From CAZVYS01 sp964630755 (GTDB lineage Bacteria > Patescibacteriota > Microgenomatia > UBA1400 > CG1-02-47-37): a stretch of DNA of 5,206 bases. The position numbers and the translations under genes are program-made. Location: positions 1 to 5,206 of the forward strand of contig CAZVYS010000042.1 of assembly GCA_964630755.1 (NCBI GenBank), given 5' to 3'. Every line of letters starts with the position of its first letter. Within the stretch, counting starts at the first letter, position 1. Shown in pieces: positions 1 through 5,206 of this stretch. The notes below the pieces were generated by a model. That model did no database searches. It had not been told where the DNA came from and saw nothing but the letters and a program-made list of their open reading frames with translations.

Positions 1-832
1 AGGGAGAGTAAATCATTTGTTTTAGATTCAAGAAATGATCAGCATATTCATTTTGCATTTGAGGTAGTTGATCAATATTGGTAAATTTTTTCTCCATTAA
101 AGCCGGCGCCCAAAAAAACAAACCTAAACTAGCGGCAATGATAAAACTTAAGATGATTGGTTTTAATGTTTTAAAGTTTAGTTTTCTATAATGCAGAGAG
201 AGCGAAATAGTAAACAAGATTAAAATTGGAGCGCCGAACAAAAAGATAATATTATGAGTTAAACTAAAAAAAGCTAAGCAAAAAGTAGAAATGAGAAAAT
301 TTAAGCGATTTGGTTTTTGAATCAAATTGTCAAAAGCCCACAATAATAAAGGAATTAGGCCCAAGGCAACTATTTCTCCAATACTCATTCGAACGAGAAT
401 ATCAAGCATTTGATAAGGAGCGGTTAGGTAAACTAAAGCAGCTACTAGAGCAGCTGAAGGTTTGAGTTTTTTCTTTAAAAATAAATACCAAAAAAAGCCT
501 CCTGTAAATAGAGAAGCAAAAATAGTGATTTTAAAGCTAGTTTCAAAATCAGCTCCAAGCATTTTAGGGAACATGCTTAATATATATGGGGTGTAATAAT
601 TAAAATTAAATATTGGATAGCCAAATTTATAATTTAAATTTGGCGCCCAACGAACTGGAAAATGATAATCTTTTACAGCCAAATGGAAGTTGGCCATTCG
701 AGCTAAGTATAATTGTCCGTCATGAGTTTCTGGAAAACCTGGTTTAAAAAATGATCTTAATAAAAAAATCGATAAAAATAAAATCGGAATGATTGGCCAA
801 AGAGTTTTAATTATTCTTAAGTGTTTTTGCAT
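1..832 (-). CDS. Multi-pass membrane protein, PTPS-related / GT-C-like family (partial, C-terminus beyond window)
   Basis: Reading back from the ATG at 832, an open frame of 277 codons runs off the left edge, so the C-terminal part is missing. An in-frame TAA lies at 841-839, just upstream, and the next in-frame ATG comes after the first motif, so 832 is the best start although no Shine-Dalgarno is visible. Seen: a hydrophobic N-terminal helix (about residues 11-28); an outer loop with THDG (36-39), VRWAPN (60-65) and FGYPIFNF (70-77); further helices near 102-120, 126-142, 150-168, 178-212 and 223-245; RMSIGE (148-153), LTHN (191-194) and FFWAPAL (239-245). This pattern is that of the family labelled '6-pyruvoyl-tetrahydropterin synthase related' (PF10131). 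Despite its name, the family looks like GT-C glycosyltransferases, with an acidic residue in the first outer loop (here D38). It overlaps the preceding GT4 gene by 26 nt, which suggests translational coupling. Probable role: sugar transfer from a polyprenyl-phosphate donor on the outer membrane face. Family call fairly sure; substrate unknown. Confidence 0.85.
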   Translation of the reverse strand, partial: MQKHLRIIKTLWPIIPILFLSIFLLRSFFKPGFPETHDGQLYLARMANFHLAVKDYHFPVRWAPNLNYKFGYPIFNFNYYTPYILSMFPKMLGADFETSFKITIFASLFTGGFFWYLFLKKKLKPSAALVAALVYLTAPYQMLDILVRMSIGEIVALGLIPLLLWAFDNLIQKPNRLNFLISTFCLAFFSLTHNIIFLFGAPILILFTISLSLHYRKLNFKTLKPIILSFIIAASLGLFFWAPALMEKKFTNIDQLPQMQNEYADHFLNLKQMIYSP

Positions 833-1853
833 AAACTTTTAAAGTATTTTTAGCAGTTTTTTGCCAAGAGAATTTATTGCTTTGTATTAATCCTAACTTA
901 GATAGTTTTGATCGTAAAGTTGGTTGGTTGAAAAGTTTTTTGATAGCAGTTTCTAACTCTAGAGGTTTATGAGGATCAATTAATAGAGCTGCTTTACCAG
1001 CTATTTCAGTTAACGAAGTTGAGTTTGAAGTAACTACTGGACAGCCAGAAGCAAAAGCTTCCAAAACTGGTAAACCAAAACCTTCGGCAATTGAAGGTTG
1101 AGCATATACAGTAGCTAAATTATATAAACAGACAAGATCTTTGGTGGGAATAAAACCTAGACGGATTATTTTTTTAGGATAGTTATTGGCAAGGCGAAAA
1201 AACTCAACCATGTCTTGATTTTCAGGGTGATTTTTATTAAAGGTTGTATTAGTAGCTTGGCGGCCAACAACAACTAATGGGTAGTTTAAATCTAAGCAAG
1301 ATTGAGTTAAGAAGGGTATGTTTTTATTCCAGTTTAAATCACCGACGTATAAAACAAATTTATCAGGTAATTGATATTTTTTCTTGGTTTGTTTTAATTT
1401 GACTTTATCTATATTTGGAGTAAAAACTCGATCAGCGGCTAGATATACGACCGAAATTTGATCTAAAGAAATATTGGTGAGTTGATGAATATCTTTTTTT
1501 GAAGACTGAGAATCAGTAATAATAGCTGAAACTGATTGAAGAAATTTTTTTTGCTTTAACCAGAAAAACCTTCCTTTTAGCCCTAAAGGGTAATGTTTAG
1601 GGAATTTTAATGGGATAAGATCATGAACAGTTATTACTGTTGGGGTCGAAGTTTTTTGGGGAGTTTTACTAAAAAGAGTAAAGCTGGGGTAATGAATTAA
1701 ATCAACCTTTTTAGGAAGATTTTGTGAGAATTGAATTACTTTTAAAGCACTGGAATCTTTTGATAAAGCTTTAAGAAGGCGTTGCGTATAAAATCCTAAG
1801 CCCCGATACTGATGAGGTGAGCTTAGAGAACTAACATCAAGGCCGATGCGCAT
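807..1853 (-). CDS. GT4 family glycosyltransferase (mannosyltransferase MtfB-like)
   Basis: A 348-residue cytosolic GT-B enzyme, a normal length for GT4. From the ATG at 1853, the N-terminal domain starts MRIGLDVSSL and carries the acceptor-side glycine loop RGLGFY (17-22) and VHDLIPLKFP (76-85), typical of the MtfB-like GT4 branch. The C-terminal donor domain shows YVGDLNWNKN (169-178), in place of the common YVG..xxRKN, and the EX7E motif EGFGLPVLE (E257 and E265), followed by ASGCPVV and a C-terminal helical region. Retaining GT4 enzymes transfer sugar, often mannose, from a nucleotide donor to a growing glycan; the real donor and acceptor here are not known. A GTG at 1859 would add two residues, but the GGGAGG at 1865-1860 lies directly against it and six bases from the ATG, so the ATG is preferred. 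The start overlaps the end of the upstream GT2 by 17 nt and the gene end overlaps the next gene by 26 nt. Confidence 0.93.
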   Translation of the reverse strand: MRIGLDVSSLSSPHQYRGLGFYTQRLLKALSKDSSALKVIQFSQNLPKKVDLIHYPSFTLFSKTPQKTSTPTVITVHDLIPLKFPKHYPLGLKGRFFWLKQKKFLQSVSAIITDSQSSKKDIHQLTNISLDQISVVYLAADRVFTPNIDKVKLKQTKKKYQLPDKFVLYVGDLNWNKNIPFLTQSCLDLNYPLVVVGRQATNTTFNKNHPENQDMVEFFRLANNYPKKIIRLGFIPTKDLVCLYNLATVYAQPSIAEGFGLPVLEAFASGCPVVTSNSTSLTEIAGKAALLIDPHKPLELETAIKKLFNQPTLRSKLSKLGLIQSNKFSWQKTAKNTLKVYAKTLKNN

Positions 1854-2619
1854 AAACACCCTCCCAAACTTTAAAATAAATAACTGGAAAACGAAGTGAA
1901 GACATTAAAGAAAAAATAAAACCGGGTAAGCCATCAACAAAACCTTTATGCCTAGCGTAGGTTAGAAAAAACCAATAAATTGGTTTTATTAAAAGATAGT
2001 TTATGGCCATCGCTAGGTTGGGTTTTTGTTTTAATTTTATTAAGCTCTGAGCGTCTAGATCAGTGTAGCGATTAAATCGCTTTATATATCTAGCAAAATC
2101 TGGATCAGAATAGTGAAGCAGATCATTCTTTAGATAACCAACTTTTCCTTTAATGGCTATTTGCTCATGAACACTTATGCACGGAAAATGGCCAAAACCT
2201 TTTTTAAATAACCGAATAACATAGTCAGGATATTGTCCACCTTTAGTTAAAAATCTAGTTAAAAACCAGTTTTTTCGAGGTAAATAGTAGCCGTTAAAAG
2301 TTGACCTTTTTTGATTAATGACAGATTTAATTTCTAGTTTTAGCTGATCAGATAACTCTTCGTCAGCATCTAGTTGTAAGATCCAAATACCGGTTGCTTT
2401 ATCCACAGCTAGTTGTTTGTTTTGATGAAACATGGATTGGTTTTTAACTTTAAAAACCTTGGCGCCTAGTTTTTTGGCTATTTGCCTAGTTTTATCTTGA
2501 GAGGTACCATCAACTACAATAATTTCATCGGCAATTGATTTTACAGACTGAAGGTATTTTTTGAGATTCTCTTGCTCGTTAAAGGTAGCTAGAACTACAG
2601 ATAATAAAGGTTTTTTCAT
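1837..2619 (-). CDS. GT2 family glycosyltransferase, WaaE/KdtX-like (beta-glucosyltransferase type)
   Basis: A 260-residue GT-A fold enzyme, the usual size for the group that includes the lipopolysaccharide core enzyme WaaE/KdtX. Seen in order: LSVVLATFNEQENL (6-19), nucleotide-binding IIVVDGTSQDKT (33-44, with D37), HQNKQLAVDKA (65-75), the metal-binding DXD motif DAD (84-86), the block from RKNWF to GGQYPD.VIRLF (115-138), and VHEQ (150-153), whose acidic residue is the likely catalytic base by family analogy. The C-terminal KGFVDGLPGF (225-234) plus hydrophobic stretches (207-221, 233-249) suggest close membrane association, as is common in this group. Inverting sugar transfer from a nucleotide donor is expected; donor and acceptor cannot be read from sequence. 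WaaE itself acts on LPS, but nothing here shows that LPS is made, so no symbol is given. It starts three bases after the stop of the upstream gene without a visible Shine-Dalgarno, so translation is probably coupled. It ends in TGA. Confidence 0.92.
   Translation of the reverse strand: MKKPLLSVVLATFNEQENLKKYLQSVKSIADEIIVVDGTSQDKTRQIAKKLGAKVFKVKNQSMFHQNKQLAVDKATGIWILQLDADEELSDQLKLEIKSVINQKRSTFNGYYLPRKNWFLTRFLTKGGQYPDYVIRLFKKGFGHFPCISVHEQIAIKGKVGYLKNDLLHYSDPDFARYIKRFNRYTDLDAQSLIKLKQKPNLAMAINYLLIKPIYWFFLTYARHKGFVDGLPGFIFSLMSSLRFPVIYFKVWEGVYAHRP
1860..1865 (-). promoter_or_regulatory. Ribosome binding site of the GT4 gene
   Basis: On the minus strand GGGAGG (1865-1860), followed by GTGTTT and then ATG at 1853, gives a six-base spacer. 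It lies inside the 3' end of the upstream GT2 gene. It is the only clear Shine-Dalgarno in the window and it decides the start: the alternative GTG at 1859 would have no spacer. Confidence 0.75.
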
Positions 2620-2622
2620 GAT

Positions 2623-3309
2623 TTAGTTAAAAAGTCGGTGTCTAATTAAGATGTATAAAACAGAAAAGCCATCTTTCCAGGTAATTTTTTTCCCTTCATG
2701 GAATTCTCGACCAGCGTAAGAGATTGGTACTTCAAAAATTCGATAACCTTTTTTTAAGATTTTGACTGTTGTTTCAGGATCAAAACCAAAACCTTTTTGG
2801 CTTAAATTTAGAGATTTAAATAATTTAGTGGGCATTAGTTTATAACAAACTTCCATATCTGAAAGAGTGGTATTGTACAAAATGTTAGCTAGAAAAGTAA
2901 GAAAACGATTACCAAGGTAGTGCCAGAAGAGCATATTTTTGTGAGGACCTAAGAAACGAGAACCGTAAACTACTTCGGCTTTTTTGGTTATAATTGGCTT
3001 TAGTAATTCTTTTATATCCTCTGGATCATATTCCAAATCAGCATCTTGAATAATTGTGTAATCTCCTGTTACTAATCTCAAACCTGCGTGTACAGCTGCC
3101 CCCTTACCTTGATTATTTTCAAGATTAATGACAGTAATGCCGGGTAGTTGATTAATAATGCTTTTGGTTTTATCAGTTGAGCCGTCGTTAACTACAATTA
3201 TTTCTTTTTTTATTTTCTGAGGCAGTTTTAGTTTTTTAACTAAATTAATTATTTTTTTAACGGTTGCTTGTTCATTGAAAACTGGAATAATAATTGATAG
3301 TTTTTTCAT
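2623..3309 (-). CDS. GT2 polyprenyl-phosphate sugar synthase, DPM1/DPG-like
   Basis: A 228-residue GT-A enzyme made of the catalytic domain alone, without the C-terminal membrane helices of GtrB/ArnC-type relatives; this is the DPM1-like short form. Motifs seen: IIIPVFNEQ (6-14), VVNDGSTDKT (39-48), NNQGKGAAVHAGL (65-77), the metal-binding DADLEYDP (89-96), GSRF (116-119), LSDMEVCYKLM (149-159), GFGFDPE (173-179), and the end block EVPISYAGR then EGKKITWKDG (193-214). The family moves a hexose, mannose or glucose, from a GDP or UDP donor to a polyprenyl phosphate on the inner face of the membrane, making the donor that GT-C enzymes use outside. This fits the two GT-C-like membrane proteins found in the window. 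The ATG at 3309 overlaps the TGA of the preceding gene in an ATGA junction, and the gene ends in TAA three bases before the next start. Mannose versus glucose cannot be decided. Confidence 0.93.
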   Translation of the reverse strand: MKKLSIIIPVFNEQATVKKIINLVKKLKLPQKIKKEIIVVNDGSTDKTKSIINQLPGITVINLENNQGKGAAVHAGLRLVTGDYTIIQDADLEYDPEDIKELLKPIITKKAEVVYGSRFLGPHKNMLFWHYLGNRFLTFLANILYNTTLSDMEVCYKLMPTKLFKSLNLSQKGFGFDPETTVKILKKGYRIFEVPISYAGREFHEGKKITWKDGFSVLYILIRHRLFN

Positions 3310-3878
3310 AGTTTAATTAGCTCAGGTTTATAACTTGAGTATAAATAATCTTGAGTTTGATGAGTAGATTTATCAACAGATTTAAATTTTATCTGTTGAG
3401 TGTCAGAATAATAATCGGAAAAGTTCAAAGCTTGGTTAGTTAAGTTTAACTGAATAGTTTGCAGTAAATCTGGAGTGTAGTTAATAACAAAAAAAGTTGG
3501 ATTTTGAGAGATTGACTGATAACCAATGAGTTGATGATCTGGGTCAAAAAACTTTAGTTCAAGTTGGGTTAATCTTCCAGCTGCATCTTGATCCACAATA
3601 GCAGGAATCTCCAAATCCTCTGCTATAAAAAAGCAATCTGGCTGGCAGATAACTTTTAATTCATTTAAGTGACTCTGGCTAGATTCTACTTTTGATAATG
3701 AATTAGACTTGTTTAAACTAATCAGGCTTTGTTTTAAGATACGAGGCTTAAAAAGATCAAAATAAACTGGCTGGTAATTTGGATAAACAAAAATTTGGAA
3801 AAAGTGAAGGCTGGTGACTACTAATATGGCAAATAAAAAACCAAAGTAATTAATCTGCTTTGGTTGAAGTTTTGACAT
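3306..3878 (-). CDS. Hypothetical membrane-anchored protein with probable Ig-like outer domain
   Basis: I do not recognise this 190-residue protein by name. Seen: a short cytosolic start with K3, K7 and no cleavage motif, one hydrophobic helix at about residues 10-32, then a polar, Ser/Asn/Gln-rich region that should lie outside the membrane. Two cysteines form a CX3C (C78, C82) and could make a disulfide. Residues about 103-168 read as alternating beta strands: LTQLELKFFD, HQLIGY, PTFFVINYTP, TIQLNLTNQA, then QQIKFKS. This order resembles bacterial Ig-like (Big-type) domains, with a 'V.fy.dg.lIG..., P..f.w..., L...A.D' pattern; that is an inference from pattern only. It is the first gene of the operon, and its TGA overlaps the ATG of the DPM1-like gene by four bases. 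No Shine-Dalgarno precedes the ATG at 3878; a stop at 3911-3909 excludes a longer ATG form. A role as acceptor, anchor or partner of the sugar enzymes is only suggested by position. Confidence 0.78.
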   Translation of the reverse strand: MSKLQPKQINYFGFLFAILVVTSLHFFQIFVYPNYQPVYFDLFKPRILKQSLISLNKSNSLSKVESSQSHLNELKVICQPDCFFIAEDLEIPAIVDQDAAGRLTQLELKFFDPDHQLIGYQSISQNPTFFVINYTPDLLQTIQLNLTNQALNFSDYYSDTQQIKFKSVDKSTHQTQDYLYSSYKPELIKL

Positions 3879-3888
3879 AGGATATAAT
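3860..3888 (+). promoter_or_regulatory. Candidate promoter of the GT39-like gene (perfect -10, weak -35)
   Basis: TATAAT at 3883-3888 is a perfect sigma70-type -10. With a 17-bp spacer the -35 position holds TTGGTT (3860-3865), which keeps only the TTG. Transcription would start near 3894-3896, at the tandem ATG codons, giving a leaderless or nearly leaderless mRNA. The -35 lies inside the first codons of the opposite gene. In DNA this rich in A and T such a hexamer can occur by chance, so this is tentative. Confidence 0.4.
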
Positions 3889-3892
3889 TGGG

Positions 3893-5206
3893 ATGATGAA
3901 ATTAAAGTTTAATAAACCTATTATATCACTGATAATAGTCTGGTTTTTAATTATTCTGGGAGTATGTTTAAGATCATATCAGGCTGATAGATATCCAGTT
4001 GATAATAATGATGATGGATTGCACTATACCTGGGCGGGAATTAGTTTAATTAAAAATCCCTTAAAGCCATCTACTCATAGCATTTTTGATGTTGGCAATA
4101 AAGCTTTAAAATGGCGATCACAATATATGGATTATATTCCTAGAATGAGATTTGGGTTAAAAATTGTGGAGCCTTGGCAAGATCATCCCCCGCTGGGGGC
4201 GTTAATAATTGGCTTACCTGCTTATTTATTGGGGTTTAGACAGTTCGAACTAGTGCCTCAATTGATCGTCAGATACCCGGCCATTTTGGCTAGTATTTTG
4301 ACCATGTATTTTACTTATTTAATCTCCAAAGATTTATTTAATAAAAAAGTGGCGAGATTAGCTTTGATTTTTATGGCTACAACTCCTTATTTTGTTATTG
4401 CCCACAGGCAATCATTTTTAGAAAACTTTCTAACTCCTTTGTTTTTAATTGCCTTTTATGACACTCTTAAGTACTTAAAAACTAATCAAAAAGTAGATTT
4501 AATCAAAGTAATGATTTTTAGTTTTTTTTGTGGCTGGATAAAAGTGGTTGGATTTGCAGTGCCGTTTATGATGGCAGTTTGGCTTTGGGTTAAGAGTAAA
4601 AAGAAAGAAGCAGTTAGACTAGGCTTAATTGGTATAACTTCAATTCTTGCTTACCTTGGCTATGCAATGATGGTTTCTAAAGAGGTGTTTTTCCAAAGCT
4701 TAACTAATCAAGGAGTGAGAGGTGCTTTTGCAAGTTCGTTTTTAAATGGTTTAACTGTGATTGAGTTTTACGGAAATTTTAGAGATGGTTGGTATGTATT
4801 GGGATTTATTATGGCTTTAGTGCTTTTAATGAGTAAAAAAAGCAAGGCTTTTTCCTGGTTTTTCTCTGCTTGGTTGATTGTTATTTTTTTAACCTCTGGT
4901 AGACTAGCGAACTCGCCATGGTATCGTTATCCTTTAATTCCGTTTATGAGTATGGCTTTGGGTTTTTATGCAGAGAAATATTTACGAAAAAATAGCTTGT
5001 TTTTAGCCCTTCCTTTCTGGTTGTTAGGCATGACTGGATTTGATTTGTTAAAGATTAATCTACCAGTATTGCTGTTCAGATTAGGGACAGTTATGTTCGC
5101 TTTAATCTACGGACTTAAGTTTATGTTAAATAATAAATGGGTAAATAAATCAGCCTATTTATTTACCAGAGCTTTAATAGTGTGCTTAGTATTATTAAAT
5201 ATTTTA
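3893..5206 (+). CDS. GT39/ArnT-like membrane glycosyltransferase, PMT superfamily (partial, C-terminus beyond window)
   Basis: An open frame of 438 codons from ATG 3893 to the right edge with no stop, so the C-terminus is missing. A second ATG follows at once at 3896, and an in-frame TAG at 3878-3880 excludes a longer form. Seen: first helix (about 10-27), then an outer loop with NNDDGLHY (38-45), where D40/D41 match the acidic pair used by PMT/ArnT enzymes; the family motif DHPPLG (97-102); RYPAILAS (127-134) at the start of a helix; TTPYFVIAHRQSFLENF (163-179); and WYRYPLIPF (343-351). About ten or more hydrophobic helices alternate with short Lys-rich loops (145-154, 233-241, 314-319), as in GT-C proteins. 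These enzymes transfer a sugar from a polyprenyl-phosphate donor on the outer face to protein or lipid. The DPM1-like enzyme next door is a likely source of donor. It is transcribed away from the minus-strand operon. Family call firm; acceptor unknown. Confidence 0.9.
   Translation, partial: MMKLKFNKPIISLIIVWFLIILGVCLRSYQADRYPVDNNDDGLHYTWAGISLIKNPLKPSTHSIFDVGNKALKWRSQYMDYIPRMRFGLKIVEPWQDHPPLGALIIGLPAYLLGFRQFELVPQLIVRYPAILASILTMYFTYLISKDLFNKKVARLALIFMATTPYFVIAHRQSFLENFLTPLFLIAFYDTLKYLKTNQKVDLIKVMIFSFFCGWIKVVGFAVPFMMAVWLWVKSKKKEAVRLGLIGITSILAYLGYAMMVSKEVFFQSLTNQGVRGAFASSFLNGLTVIEFYGNFRDGWYVLGFIMALVLLMSKKSKAFSWFFSAWLIVIFLTSGRLANSPWYRYPLIPFMSMALGFYAEKYLRKNSLFLALPFWLLGMTGFDLLKINLPVLLFRLGTVMFALIYGLKFMLNNKWVNKSAYLFTRALIVCLVLLNIL
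3920..3928 (-). promoter_or_regulatory. Candidate extended -10 promoter of the minus-strand operon
   Basis: On the minus strand TGATATAAT (3928-3920) is a perfect extended -10 (TGnTATAAT), which can work without a good -35; none is visible 17 bp upstream. Transcription would start near 3913, leaving about 35 nt of leader before the ATG at 3878. It lies inside the first codons of the divergent GT39-like gene. This is the best candidate driver for the five-gene operon, but it rests on sequence match alone. Confidence 0.38.

Larger units (their letters stand above)
1..3878 (-). other. Five-gene glycan-assembly operon (continues past left edge)
   Basis: All five minus-strand genes are joined without room for separate promoters: a 4-nt ATGA overlap (3306-3309), a 3-nt gap (2620-2622), a 17-nt overlap (1837-1853) and a 26-nt overlap (807-832). 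No hairpin terminator was seen at any junction. The order is anchored Ig-like protein, polyprenyl-phosphate sugar synthase, WaaE-like GT2, GT4, PTPS-related membrane protein. Expression as a single mRNA is inferred from this packing. Confidence 0.8.

Noticed and set aside
33..44. The VVDGTSQDKT motif of the WaaE-like GT2 (protein residues 35-44; gene at 1837-2619) differs from the usual VDSGSTDKT and could suggest an inactive enzyme.
   Set aside because: The key D37, the DXD (84-86) and the VHE motif are intact, and variation at these positions is normal in GT2 enzymes.
1854..1859. GTG at 1859 as the start of the GT4 gene.
   Set aside because: The Shine-Dalgarno would have no spacer, and GT4 proteins typically begin right at MRIG-type sequence, which the ATG at 1853 gives.
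3872..3888. A perfect TTGACA (3872-3877) close to a perfect TATAAT (3883-3888) on the plus strand.
   Set aside because: Only five bases separate them, far from the usual 16-18, and no -10-like hexamer lies 17 bp after the TTGACA (3895-3900 is GATGAA). The pair cannot act as one sigma70 promoter.
1..5206. TGA recoding (TGA as Gly or Trp), considered because of the CPR-like character.
   Set aside because: Two genes (stops at 1837-1839 and 3306-3308) end naturally in TGA at tight operon junctions, and no in-frame TGA interrupts the others.
1..5206. CRISPR array, tRNA or rRNA gene, insertion sequence, long direct or inverted repeat, or rho-independent terminator.
   Set aside because: None seen by eye on either strand; the window is coding nearly end to end and A/T-runs explain the low-complexity patches.

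Overview
The window is an AT-rich, gene-dense stretch of bacterial DNA that holds only glycan-assembly and membrane genes. Genes are compact, with overlaps or gaps of a few bases, and only one has an obvious Shine-Dalgarno sequence. Two minus-strand genes end in TGA, so TGA is a real stop here and the code is the standard bacterial one. This excludes the TGA=Gly code of Gracilibacteria/SR1. Low GC, small glycosyltransferases, and both a PTPS-related membrane protein and a GT39-like protein fit a Candidate Phyla Radiation genome of the Microgenomates kind. That placement is inference from style; no marker gene is present.

Layout: positions 1-3878 are five tightly packed minus-strand genes, almost certainly one operon. 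In order of transcription they are: (1) a 190-residue protein with one N-terminal membrane anchor and a probable Ig-like outer domain (3878-3306); (2) a DPM1-like GT2 polyprenyl-phosphate sugar synthase (3309-2623); (3) a WaaE/KdtX-like GT2 (2619-1837); (4) a GT4 mannosyltransferase-like enzyme (1853-807); (5) a multi-pass GT-C-like membrane protein of the '6-pyruvoyl-tetrahydropterin synthase related' family (832 to beyond base 1). Junctions are a 4-nt ATGA overlap, a 3-nt gap, a 17-nt overlap and a 26-nt overlap. Head to head with this operon, after only 14 bp, a plus-strand GT39/ArnT-like membrane glycosyltransferase starts at 3893 and runs off the right edge.

A working model (inference): the DPM1-like enzyme loads a sugar onto a polyprenyl phosphate. 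The two cytosolic GTs (GT2 and GT4) build a lipid-linked or surface glycan. The two GT-C-type membrane proteins use the polyprenyl-phosphate sugar on the outer face of the membrane. The small anchored protein has no recognised function and is the least explained part of the locus. No RNA gene, mobile element, CRISPR array, clear terminator or sizeable non-coding stretch was seen; essentially every base is coding.
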